NCBI GenBank assembly: GCA_903911985.1
Contig: CAIWFP010000258.1
Span: 1 to 8,184, forward strand
Origin: an uncultured Sphingomonadales bacterium
GTDB taxonomy: Bacteria; Pseudomonadota; Alphaproteobacteria; Sphingomonadales; Sphingomonadaceae
Length of the DNA stretch: 8,184 nt
Direction of reading: 5' to 3'
Under the pieces are notes generated by a model. That model did not search any database, was not told where the DNA came from, and saw nothing but the letters and a program-made list of their open reading frames with translations. Made by a program: the position numbers and the translations under genes. Every line of letters begins with the position of its first letter. Within the stretch, counting starts at the first letter, position 1. Shown here in pieces: positions 1 to 6,138 of the stretch.

Positions 1-229
1 CCGCCTCCTTGAGGATCAGCGTGTAGAGGTCGGATTTGCTGCCGAAGTAGTAATACAGCAACTGCTTTGAAACACGGGCACGGCGGCAGATTGAATCGAC
101 CGTCGTCCCATCGAACCCGTGGCTGGCGAATTCCTCCTTCGCCGCATCCACTATATCGGCGATTGTGGTGGCGTTGGACGTGCGTCTCCCCCGGGCAGAA
201 ACAGCATTATATTCGGCGTTTGTGGCCAC
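1..229 (-). CDS. TetR/AcrR-family transcriptional regulator, N-terminal part (cut by window edge)
   Basis: This gene reads leftwards and leaves the window after 76 complete codons, so only the DNA-binding end is visible. The start is taken as GTG at 229. It is preceded seven bases away by a GGGGAGGGG Shine-Dalgarno, an in-frame TGA lies two codons upstream, and no ATG follows in frame. Residues 21-40 form the first helix (TTIADIVDAAKEEFASHGFD). Then come TTVDSICRRARVSKQLLYYYF, which is the helix-turn-helix with its typical YYYF end (about 42-62), and SKSDLYTLIL. This is a textbook TetR N-terminus. The ligand-binding domain is off-window, so the inducer is unknown. It is transcribed divergently from the SDR at 450, so it probably represses itself and the plus-strand operon through the 220-bp gap. 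The family call is secure; the target is inference. Confidence 0.93.
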   Translation of the reverse strand, partial: MATNAEYNAVSARGRRTSNATTIADIVDAAKEEFASHGFDGTTVDSICRRARVSKQLLYYYFGSKSDLYTLILKEA

Positions 230-236
230 TTCTCAA

Positions 237-245
237 CCCCTCCCC
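237..245 (-). promoter_or_regulatory. Ribosome-binding site deciding the GTG start of the TetR gene
   Basis: Read on the minus strand this is GGGGAGGGG, seven bases before GTG at 229. Together with the in-frame TGA just upstream it fixes GTG as the start, since no ATG is available. Confidence 0.7.
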
Positions 246-285
246 GACCAGAAACGCGATCCCTGACCAAGCGTTGAATTATTGC

Positions 286-298
286 CTTATGCCATAAG
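286..298. promoter_or_regulatory. Candidate TetR operator: 13-bp palindrome CTTATG-C-CATAAG
   Basis: Two perfect 6-bp arms around a single central base lie in the gap between the divergent TetR gene and the first SDR. One more outer pair (G284 with C300) matches beyond a single mismatch. The arms are AT-rich in an otherwise GC-rich region. Short palindromes between a TetR gene and a divergent operon are the usual operators of this family. The site is 57 bases upstream of the TetR start and about 150 bases upstream of the SDR start. No convincing -35/-10 pair was found, so overlap with a promoter is unproven. Confidence 0.4.
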
Positions 299-438
299 CC
301 CCGCGCACCCTAAAAACAACGCCAGCTTTGCCGGGCGGCTGATGCGGGACATTATACAGATGGCTGTGCGAGCACGGTCCGGCGGGTCATGTGGTTGGCG
401 TTCTTTCGATCCGTCAGCCCGAATAAAATAGAAAATGC

Positions 439-444
439 GAGGGG
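439..444 (+). promoter_or_regulatory. Ribosome-binding site deciding the start of the first SDR
   Basis: GAGGGG lies five bases before ATG at 450. An in-frame ATG at 435 would place this motif inside the coding region, has no comparable motif ahead of it, and would add only five residues before the usual SDR N-terminus. The start at 450 is therefore preferred. Confidence 0.7.
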
Positions 445-449
445 ACAGG

Positions 450-1265
450 ATGTTGTTTGGAAATCTCGATGGTCGCGTGGCGATCGTCACCGGCTCTGGC
501 GCGAATATCGGCGAGGCTTGCGCCAAGGCGCTGGCTGGCGCGGGCGCCCATGTCGTGGTTGCCGACATCAATGTAGCGGCGGCAGAAACGGTGGCGGCGC
601 AGATCGTTGCCAGCGGGGGCAGCGCGATGGCGCATAGCCTTGATCTGGCCGAGGAACAGAGCATCATCGAGCTGGTGGCAGCCGTCATCGCCCGGTTTGG
701 CCGCATCGACATTCTGCACAATAACGCCGCCGACACCCGGCCGGACTTCATGGCGCGGGACAAGTCGATCCCGGAAATGACCACCGAGGTTTGGGATCGG
801 ACCTTCGCGATCAACACGCGCGGGCCAATGCTGATGATCAAGCATGTTGCCCCGCACATGATCGCCGGCGGCGGCGGATCGATCATCAATACCGGCTCGG
901 GCTCCGCCATTCTGGGCGATGTGTTCCACCCCGCCTATTCGACCTCAAAGGGCGCGCTGCACACGCTGACCCGCAATGTCGCGGCCCAGCTTGGCCGCCA
1001 CAACATTCGCTGTAACGCCGTGTTGCCGGGGCTGGTGCTGAGCAAGGGCGCGCGCGAGATCATGACGGACGGCCAGATCGATTTCATCCAGCGCCACGTG
1101 ATGCTGCCCCGCCAGAGCAAGCCGGAGGACATCGCCGGGCCGGTGCTGTTCCTGGCCTCCGATGCCGGCAGCTTCGTGACCGCGCAGGTGTTCAGCGCCG
1201 ACGGCGGCATCGTCCATCACGCACCCTATTTCGCCGACGTCATGGACGCGGCGGCCGGCAATTGA
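450..1265 (+). CDS. Short-chain dehydrogenase/reductase (classical SDR, probably NAD-dependent)
   Basis: A 271-residue cytoplasmic alcohol or hydroxy-acid dehydrogenase with a single Rossmann domain. The cofactor loop is TGSGANIG (14-21), where the usual TGxxxGxG has Asn19 in place of the middle Gly. Asp39 at the end of beta-2 (VVVADI) favours NAD over NADP. NNAA (91-94) stands for the NNAG motif. The catalytic set Asn122, Ser150, Tyr163 and Lys167 (YSTSK) is complete, with the normal 13-residue Ser-Tyr spacing. The C-terminal ADGG motif is followed by an unusually long tail of about 20 residues. It is the first gene of a likely operon: the DUF1330 gene starts 17 bases after its stop. The family usually oxidises a secondary alcohol to a ketone or the reverse. 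The substrate is not readable, although the neighbouring flavoenzyme suggests a cyclic or enone intermediate. Confidence 0.95.
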   Translation: MLFGNLDGRVAIVTGSGANIGEACAKALAGAGAHVVVADINVAAAETVAAQIVASGGSAMAHSLDLAEEQSIIELVAAVIARFGRIDILHNNAADTRPDFMARDKSIPEMTTEVWDRTFAINTRGPMLMIKHVAPHMIAGGGGSIINTGSGSAILGDVFHPAYSTSKGALHTLTRNVAAQLGRHNIRCNAVLPGLVLSKGAREIMTDGQIDFIQRHVMLPRQSKPEDIAGPVLFLASDAGSFVTAQVFSADGGIVHHAPYFADVMDAAAGN

Positions 1266-1282
1266 TTTTTGAGGAGAGGCAC

Positions 1283-1573
1283 ATGGCTTCCTACGTATTG
1301 AGCATGATGAACAAGCAGGACCTGGCGAAATATGGCGAATACATGGCGCAGGGGTTCGTTTCGCTGCAAGGCCTGCCGTTCGAGGTGATCGTTGGCGAAG
1401 GGCTGGAAACGCTGGAAGGCACCGCGCCGGGCAGCAGTGTGGTGCTGATGAAATTTCCGGACAAGGATGCGGCAATGCAATGGTATCGTTCGGACGCCTA
1501 TCAAAAGGCGATCCCCATCCGGCACGCCGCCGCCGAAACGATCTTCGCGGTGCATTTCACCGATGACCAGTAA
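1283..1573 (+). CDS. DUF1330 family protein
   Basis: A 96-residue soluble protein with the ferredoxin-like alpha-beta dimer fold expected of DUF1330. It shows the hallmark central strand and helix VVLMKFPDKDAAMQWYRSDA (about 54-73), followed by YQKAIPIR and a final strand ETIFAVHF. The length is normal for the family. ATG at 1283 is chosen because GAGGAG (1271-1276) precedes it by six bases; an in-frame TTG at 1262 overlaps the previous stop and lacks a site. The biochemical role of DUF1330 is not firmly established. Such proteins often sit inside catabolic operons next to SDRs and may act as small dimeric accessory or tautomerase-like factors, which is inference. It lies 17 bases after the SDR and 75 bases before the flavoprotein, so co-transcription is likely. 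Confidence 0.85.
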   Translation: MASYVLSMMNKQDLAKYGEYMAQGFVSLQGLPFEVIVGEGLETLEGTAPGSSVVLMKFPDKDAAMQWYRSDAYQKAIPIRHAAAETIFAVHFTDDQ

Positions 1574-1606
1574 TCGCGGCCTGTAATCACCGGCAACAAT
1601 CACGGG

Positions 1607-1629
1607 GCGGGCGGCGCAAGATCGCCCGC
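1607..1629 (+). other. Intercistronic hairpin, 7-bp GC stem
   Basis: GCGGGCG (1607-1613) pairs perfectly with CGCCCGC (1623-1629) across a 9-base loop. It sits between the DUF1330 stop and the flavoprotein ribosome-binding site (GGAGAGG, 1636-1642, six bases before ATG 1649). There is no T-run, so a true terminator is unlikely. An mRNA-stabilising or expression-tuning hairpin within the operon is more plausible. High GC content makes chance stems of this size possible. Confidence 0.4.
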
Positions 1630-1648
1630 ACGACTGGAGAGGAAAAAT

Positions 1649-3616
1649 ATGAGCAAATATCCGACAATGTTCAGCCCGTTCAAACTCGGGCGGCTGGGGA
1701 TCAAGAACCGCGTGTTCATGTCGCCGCACGGCATGGTTGGCCTCGGCATCGGTACCGACAAGCAGGTGGGCTATTTCGAGGCGCGGGCCAAGGGCGGCGC
1801 CGGCATGATGGTGATCGCCAGTTGTCAGGTGGTTCCCGCCCCGCTGGTGCCCCCGGGCTGGTTCATCGAGGCCTATAACCCCGACCACATCCCCGCCATC
1901 CGCCGGATCGTCGATGCCGCGCACAAGCATGGCGCCAAGATCGCCGTGCAGGGCGTGTGGATGATGGCCGATCCCGATACGGCCCAGCCCTCGGGAATTG
2001 CCCCGCACACCGTGCTTTCGGATAGCCAGCCCCGGTCGATGACCACCGCCGAAGTGGAACAATTGATCGAGGCCCATGCGGTTGCCGCCGTTCATGCGGA
2101 GCAGGCCGGTGCCGACGGTTTCGAGTTTCCGATCAGCGGCGGCGCGGGCCTTGGCTCGTTCACCTCGGAATTCTACAACCAGCGCACCGACCGATATGGC
2201 GGCAGTCTGGAAAACCGGATGCGCGCCATCGTTGAAATCGTCGCGTTGATCCGCCAGCGGGTCCGGCCCGATTTCGCGATCGGCATCGCGGTCAACGCCG
2301 ATGAATCCACGCTGGGTGCCAAGGGTATCGATGACGGTATCGCCCAGTGCAAGATCCTCGAGGCGACCGGCATGGTTGACTGGTTGCGCATTACCGCGCG
2401 CGGGCAAAAGCCGCAGATGACGCAATATCACTACCCCTCGTCCTATATGGGGCGCGAGGGCACGCATCTGGATGCGGCCGAGGCGGTGAAGAAGGCGGTG
2501 AAGCTGCCCGTGGTCAGCGGCGGGCGCATCCTGACCCCGGCCTTTGCCGATCAGGCGATTGCCGAAGGGCGCTGCGACATGGTGTTCGTGGCGCGCTCGG
2601 TGATTGCCGACCCGGAATGGCCCAACAAGTGCCGCGACGACAAGACCAGCGAAATCCGCGCCTGCATTGGCGATCTGGAAGGGTGCTTCCTGCGCTCCTG
2701 CTATGGTCAGGCGGTCGGCTGCACGGTCAATCCCGACATCGGCTTTGAATATGAAGGACCGGTAAAGCCGGCCGAAAAGTCCAGGAACGTGGTCATCGTC
2801 GGTGCTGGACCCGCCGGGATGCAGGCCGCCCTCACCGCGTCGCAGCGCGGGCACAAGGTTACGCTGCTGGAAAAGTCCGACCAGCTTGGCGGCCATGTGA
2901 CCATGCAGGCGATGCTGCCGGGCCTTGAGGACCGGGGAGAGTTGATCCGCTGGCTCAAGCTGCAACTCGACAAGGCGGGCGTTACCATCCGCACCGGCAC
3001 GCAAGCCACCGCCGACATGGTAAAGGCGCTGGCGCCCGATGCCGTGATCATCGCCACCGGCGCGCGCTATTCCAAGACAGGTGCCAGCAAGGCCCAGTTG
3101 ACCGGCGTGCCCGGCGCGCATCTGGAACATGTGTTCACGCCCGAAGAGATCCTTCTGGAACACGAGCGGATCGGCAAGCGCATCGTCGTTTATGACAACA
3201 CTTCCTATGAAGTCGGCCCAGGCGTTGCCGAATATCTGGTCAATCAGGGCAAGGAAGTGTTCCTCGTCACTATTGATTCCGCCATGGCCATGTCGGTGAC
3301 CGAACTGGGCCTCAACAAGGTGATCGCGCGCAGGGTCATTCCCAAGGTGACCTTCCTGCCCTCGACCGAGATCACCCGCATCGACGAGAGCGATGTTCAT
3401 CTGCGCCACGCCTATTCGGGCGAAACGACGGTGCTGGAGGATATCCACAACACCATCCTCGTCACCTCGAAGCCGCCGCAGGAAGACCTGTATCACGCGC
3501 TGGTCGCGGATATGCCGGGCATCCGCGTCATCGGCGATGCCCGCGAAGCGCGGTGGAGCGTTTTTGCCACCGACGAGGCGGTCAAGGACGGGCGTCGGGC
3601 TGGCCTCGCGGTGTGA
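1649..3616 (+). CDS. FMN/FAD/Fe-S ene-reductase-like flavoprotein (2,4-dienoyl-CoA reductase / trimethylamine dehydrogenase type)
   Basis: A 655-residue, three-part cytoplasmic enzyme, normal in length for the FadH/TMADH group. Residues 1-335 form the Old Yellow Enzyme TIM barrel (FSPFKLGRLGIKNR at 8-21, NQRTDRYGGSLENR at 177-190, VARSVIADPEW near 315-325). Next is the Fe-S segment, Cys339, Cys346 and Cys358, with Asp342 where FadH has its second cysteine and an extra Cys351. An FAD Rossmann follows, with VGAGPAG at 384-390 and IIATGA. A second nucleotide domain begins near IVVYDN (512-517), and the C-terminal GDARE closes the FAD site. Gly28 follows the Pro-His pair where TMADH has its flavin-linking cysteine, so FMN is probably non-covalent. 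Position 166 is Ala where FadH has its catalytic Tyr. Relatives reduce C=C bonds with NAD(P)H or oxidatively demethylate amines; the reaction here is unknown. GGAGAGG lies six bases before ATG. Confidence 0.95.
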   Translation: MSKYPTMFSPFKLGRLGIKNRVFMSPHGMVGLGIGTDKQVGYFEARAKGGAGMMVIASCQVVPAPLVPPGWFIEAYNPDHIPAIRRIVDAAHKHGAKIAVQGVWMMADPDTAQPSGIAPHTVLSDSQPRSMTTAEVEQLIEAHAVAAVHAEQAGADGFEFPISGGAGLGSFTSEFYNQRTDRYGGSLENRMRAIVEIVALIRQRVRPDFAIGIAVNADESTLGAKGIDDGIAQCKILEATGMVDWLRITARGQKPQMTQYHYPSSYMGREGTHLDAAEAVKKAVKLPVVSGGRILTPAFADQAIAEGRCDMVFVARSVIADPEWPNKCRDDKTSEIRACIGDLEGCFLRSCYGQAVGCTVNPDIGFEYEGPVKPAEKSRNVVIVGAGPAGMQAALTASQRGHKVTLLEKSDQLGGHVTMQAMLPGLEDRGELIRWLKLQLDKAGVTIRTGTQATADMVKALAPDAVIIATGARYSKTGASKAQLTGVPGAHLEHVFTPEEILLEHERIGKRIVVYDNTSYEVGPGVAEYLVNQGKEVFLVTIDSAMAMSVTELGLNKVIARRVIPKVTFLPSTEITRIDESDVHLRHAYSGETTVLEDIHNTILVTSKPPQEDLYHALVADMPGIRVIGDAREARWSVFATDEAVKDGRRAGLAV

Positions 3617-3619
3617 TGG

Positions 3620-3657
3620 CAGGCGGCACCGTGGTGTTCGCATCGCGGTGCCGTTTG
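3620..3657 (+). terminator. Hairpin directly after the flavoprotein stop, possible terminator
   Basis: CGGCACCG (3624-3631) pairs perfectly with CGGTGCCG (3646-3653) across a 14-base loop. C3620-G3657, A3621-T3656 and two G.T pairs extend it to 12 pairs. It begins three bases after the TGA at 3614-3616. Only three T residues follow the core and there is no real U-tract, so it may be an inefficient terminator or a processing or stability stem that lowers read-through into the molybdoenzyme gene. Confidence 0.45.
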
Positions 3658-3720
3658 GCCTGACGGCAAATTCGTGCGATTCGCGCGCCCTTGCCTGTGC
3701 CCGCCTTCCGACCGACAGGT

Positions 3721-3757
3721 TATAAGGCGGGCGCATGCCTATCACATGCGCCTCGCC
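3721..3757 (+). promoter_or_regulatory. TATAAG box followed by a strong inverted repeat in the molybdoenzyme leader
   Basis: TATAAG (3721-3726) resembles a -10 box, but no matching -35 was found at the right distance. Immediately downstream, GGCGCATG (3730-3737) and CATGCGCC (3745-3752) form a perfect 8-bp inverted repeat with a 7-base centre. GGCG (3726-3729) pairs with CGCC (3754-3757) past one bulged T, giving 12 pairs in all. The location, at or just after a possible transcription start and 54 bases before the ATG, suits an operator or a 5'-leader hairpin controlling the molybdoenzyme separately from the upstream genes. Confidence 0.4.
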
Positions 3758-3796
3758 AGCCAGATGTCGCGGATGAACCAGCGCAGGCATGGCAGC

Positions 3797-3801
3797 GGGA
3801 G
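3797..3801 (+). promoter_or_regulatory. Ribosome-binding site deciding the molybdoenzyme start
   Basis: GGGAG lies nine bases before ATG at 3811. An in-frame TTG at 3691 would extend the protein by 40 residues with no family resemblance and would run through the inverted repeat at 3726-3757, so 3811 is preferred. Confidence 0.6.
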
Positions 3802-3810
3802 TGTGGATAC

Positions 3811-6033
3811 ATGGCCGACAGCCGGACCGGGACCAGTGAAACGCGCTATGGCATCTGCAAGGTCTGCTGGGCTGGCTGCCCGGTTGAGGTGACGGTCGAG
3901 GATGGGCGCGCCACCAGGGTGGCCGGTGATCGCGCCTCGCCGATCTATGGCGGCTATACCTGCCCCAAGGGGCGCGCGATGCCCGAGGCGCATTATTCCC
4001 CCACGCGCGTGCTGCATCCCCGCAAACGGCTGGGTGATGGCACCTATATTGAAATCCCGATGGATCAGGCGCTCGCCGAGATCGCCGCGCGGATCGAGGG
4101 TATCGTCGCCGAGCATGGGGCCGAAGCGATCGCGGTTTATCCCGGCAATGGCAATCTGACCAATCCGATCAATCCCGTGATCGGCGCGATGTTCATCATG
4201 GCGATGGGCACCTTCCCCGACCGCTTCTTTTCGGTGCAGACCATCGATCAGGCCGGCAAGGTCATCGCCCAGGCCCTGCACGGTCGCTGGATTCCCGGGC
4301 CGCAGCCGTTTTCCACCGCCAAGAGCTGGATCATGGTCGGCACCAATCCGGTCATTTCCAAACAGGGGGTGATGGTCAACCCGGGGCAGACCGTGAAACA
4401 GGCGGTCAAGGACGGGATGAAGCTGATCGTCATTGATCCGCGCGCCACCGAATCCACCGCCCACGCGTTCCTGCATATCGCGCCGCAGCCCGGGCAGGAC
4501 GCCGGCATATTGGCCGGAATCTTGCGCGTGATCCTGACCGAAGGGCTGTACGACGCGGACTTTGTGGCCGCCAACGCCATCGGCATCGAGGCGCTCAAGG
4601 CGGCGGTCGAACCTTTCACGCCGGAACATGTGGCGCAGGTCGCGGGTATCAGCGCCGAGGAAGTGGTTCTGGCCGCGCGGACTTTTGCCGGGGCGCAAAG
4701 CGGCTGCGTCGTCACCGCGACCGGGGCGCATTTCCCGCTCCACGGCACGCTGTGCGAATATCTCGCGCTCAGCCTCAACACGGTGTGTGGCCGCTGGGTG
4801 CGCGCTGGTGAGCCCCATTCCCAACCGCATGTGCTGTTGCCCGACGTGGCGATCCACGCCCAGCCCCACGCGCCCTATCAGCCGTGGGATTACAGCAAGA
4901 CCAGCCGGATCAACGCCTTGCCACAGACCGTGGTGGGCGCACCGACCGGCACCTTGCCCGACGAAATCCTGACGCCGGGGCCGGGGCAGGTGCGTGCGCT
5001 GATCTGTTCGGGCAGCAATCCTGCCGTATCGCTCCCCGATCAGAACCGAGCGGGCCGGGCGCTGGCCGCGCTTGATCTGCTGGTTGCCATTGATGTCGAG
5101 ATGTCGAACACGGCGCGCATGGCCGATTATGTCATCCCCGACCGGATGGCGCTGGAAACCCCGGCCTGCTCGCAGTTTTCCGAATCGATGAAATATTACG
5201 GTATCTGGACCGGCGGCTATGAGCAGCCCTATGCGCAATACGCCCCCGCCGTGGTCGAACCACCGGCTGGATCGGACACCGTCGAAAGCTGGCAGTTCTT
5301 CTATGAACTGGCCAAGCGACTGGGCAAGCAGATCACCTATTTCGGCAATGCCGCCGGCACCGGCCAGCATTGGGACAAGCCGCCGGTTCCGTTCCCGCTG
5401 CCGCTCGACCAGCGGCCAACCACCGAGGACATGTTCGAAGCGATGTGCGCGGGATCGCGCGTGCCGCTGGCCGAGGTCAAGCGGCACATCCACGGCAATG
5501 TCTTTAGCGAACTGGACCTGACGGTTCTGCCGCGCGCGCGGGATTGCACGGCGATGCTGCAACTGGGCGATCCGACGATGATGGCCGAACTGGCCGCAGT
5601 CTTTGCCAATCGGGGCGATACCGCGAACCCCAGTGCGGAATATCCGCTGCTGCTGATCCCGCGCCGCGCCAATGACATGATGAACTCGATCGGCCGCTCC
5701 AATCCAAAGCTCACCGGCAGGCGGACGCATAATCCGGCCTATCTCAACCCGGCGGATCTGGAGCGGTTGGGCATGGCATCGGGTGACATCATCCGCATCC
5801 GCTCGGAACATGGCGAAATCAAGGGTGTGGCCGAAGCCGAGCCGCGCCTGCGCCCGGGCACGCTGTCGATGTCGCACTGCTTTGGCACCAACCCCGACGA
5901 GGAGGACGATCCGCTGGGGCAGGGCGGTTGCACCTCGCGGCTGATGGATGCCAATGCGGCCTATGATCCGGTGTTCGGCCAGCCGCGCATGGGCGCCATT
6001 CCGGTCCGTATCGAACCGGCGACCATCGCGTGA
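3811..6033 (+). CDS. Molybdopterin-dependent oxidoreductase, DMSO-reductase family, cytoplasmic single subunit
   Basis: A 740-residue enzyme of the bis-MGD molybdenum (or tungsten) class. The N-terminal 4Fe-4S motif is complete: Cys16, Cys19, Cys23 and Cys51 (TCPKGRA). It is followed by the main molybdopterin domain, with cofactor-binding signatures VGTNP (176-180), VIDPRATES, CSGSNPAVS (399-407) and ADYVIPDRMALE (438-449), and by the molydop_binding C-terminal domain (about 611-740, HNPAYLNPADLERLGMASGD). There is no Tat signal (no twin Arg and hydrophobic stretch before Cys16), so it should be cytoplasmic. The segment TIDQAGKVIAQ (144-154) aligns by eye with the ligand loop of formate dehydrogenases and places Ile152 where Cys or Sec binds the metal. 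No iron-sulfur or membrane partner subunit is encoded nearby. Substrate unknown; relatives carry out oxygen-atom transfer, dehydrogenation, hydration or transhydroxylation. Confidence 0.94.
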   Translation: MADSRTGTSETRYGICKVCWAGCPVEVTVEDGRATRVAGDRASPIYGGYTCPKGRAMPEAHYSPTRVLHPRKRLGDGTYIEIPMDQALAEIAARIEGIVAEHGAEAIAVYPGNGNLTNPINPVIGAMFIMAMGTFPDRFFSVQTIDQAGKVIAQALHGRWIPGPQPFSTAKSWIMVGTNPVISKQGVMVNPGQTVKQAVKDGMKLIVIDPRATESTAHAFLHIAPQPGQDAGILAGILRVILTEGLYDADFVAANAIGIEALKAAVEPFTPEHVAQVAGISAEEVVLAARTFAGAQSGCVVTATGAHFPLHGTLCEYLALSLNTVCGRWVRAGEPHSQPHVLLPDVAIHAQPHAPYQPWDYSKTSRINALPQTVVGAPTGTLPDEILTPGPGQVRALICSGSNPAVSLPDQNRAGRALAALDLLVAIDVEMSNTARMADYVIPDRMALETPACSQFSESMKYYGIWTGGYEQPYAQYAPAVVEPPAGSDTVESWQFFYELAKRLGKQITYFGNAAGTGQHWDKPPVPFPLPLDQRPTTEDMFEAMCAGSRVPLAEVKRHIHGNVFSELDLTVLPRARDCTAMLQLGDPTMMAELAAVFANRGDTANPSAEYPLLLIPRRANDMMNSIGRSNPKLTGRRTHNPAYLNPADLERLGMASGDIIRIRSEHGEIKGVAEAEPRLRPGTLSMSHCFGTNPDEEDDPLGQGGCTSRLMDANAAYDPVFGQPRMGAIPVRIEPATIA

Positions 6034-6059
6034 TCATCGCGAGAGGGGCCGATTCCACC

Positions 6060-6138
6060 GCCTGCTTCGCCTCGCGCCCGCGCGATGAATGGGGCGGCGC
6101 TGTTTGCCCAGACCGATGCCTGCGTGACGCCGGTGCTG
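6060..6138 (+). pseudogene. Frameshifted C-terminal fragment of a CaiB/BaiF (alpha-methylacyl-CoA racemase-type) gene
   Basis: In the frame of 6063-6092 the sequence reads CFASRPRDEW. After skipping one base it continues in the next frame (6094-6138) as AALFAQTDACVTPVL. Joined, this matches the well-known family segment with consensus FATRTRDEWAALF.GTDACV.PVL, found about two-thirds to three-quarters of the way along alpha-methylacyl-CoA racemases and CaiB-type CoA-transferases. The break falls in GGGG at 6091-6094, where one G is surplus. Only about 25 residues of a roughly 360-residue protein remain, and nothing recognisable lies upstream, where the molybdoenzyme stop is 27 bases away. It is therefore a relic and not a frameshifted complete gene. 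These enzymes epimerise 2-methyl-branched acyl-CoAs or move CoA between acids, so the relic hints at former acyl-CoA catabolism at this locus. Identification is from recalled motifs. Confidence 0.65.

Noticed and set aside
351..358. ATTATACA as a -10 box for the first SDR
   Set aside because: No acceptable -35 at 16-18 bases; TTGCCG (328-333) is spaced 19 or 16 bases from weak boxes. Too weak to list as a promoter.
366..375. Palindrome GTGC-GA-GCAC upstream of the first SDR
   Set aside because: Only four pairs with a two-base centre in GC-rich DNA; expected by chance.
1226..3790. Very long minus-strand open frame (about 850 codons) opposite the flavoprotein
   Set aside because: It is an antisense shadow. 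The plus strand encodes a full-length enzyme with recognisable motifs throughout, while the minus frame gives low-complexity, His/Gly/Arg-rich sequence with no family resemblance. Such stop-free antisense frames are expected in GC-rich genes with strong third-position bias.
3691..3810. Forty-residue N-terminal extension of the molybdoenzyme from TTG 3691, which might act as a leader peptide
   Set aside because: No twin-arginine motif followed by a hydrophobic stretch, no ribosome-binding site, and it runs through the inverted repeat. ATG 3811 has a suitable site and starts just before the Fe-S motif.
3742..5877. Long minus-strand open frame (about 710 codons) opposite the molybdoenzyme
   Set aside because: Same reason: it is fully covered by a convincing molybdopterin oxidoreductase on the plus strand, and its translation is rich in Arg, His and Gly without domains.
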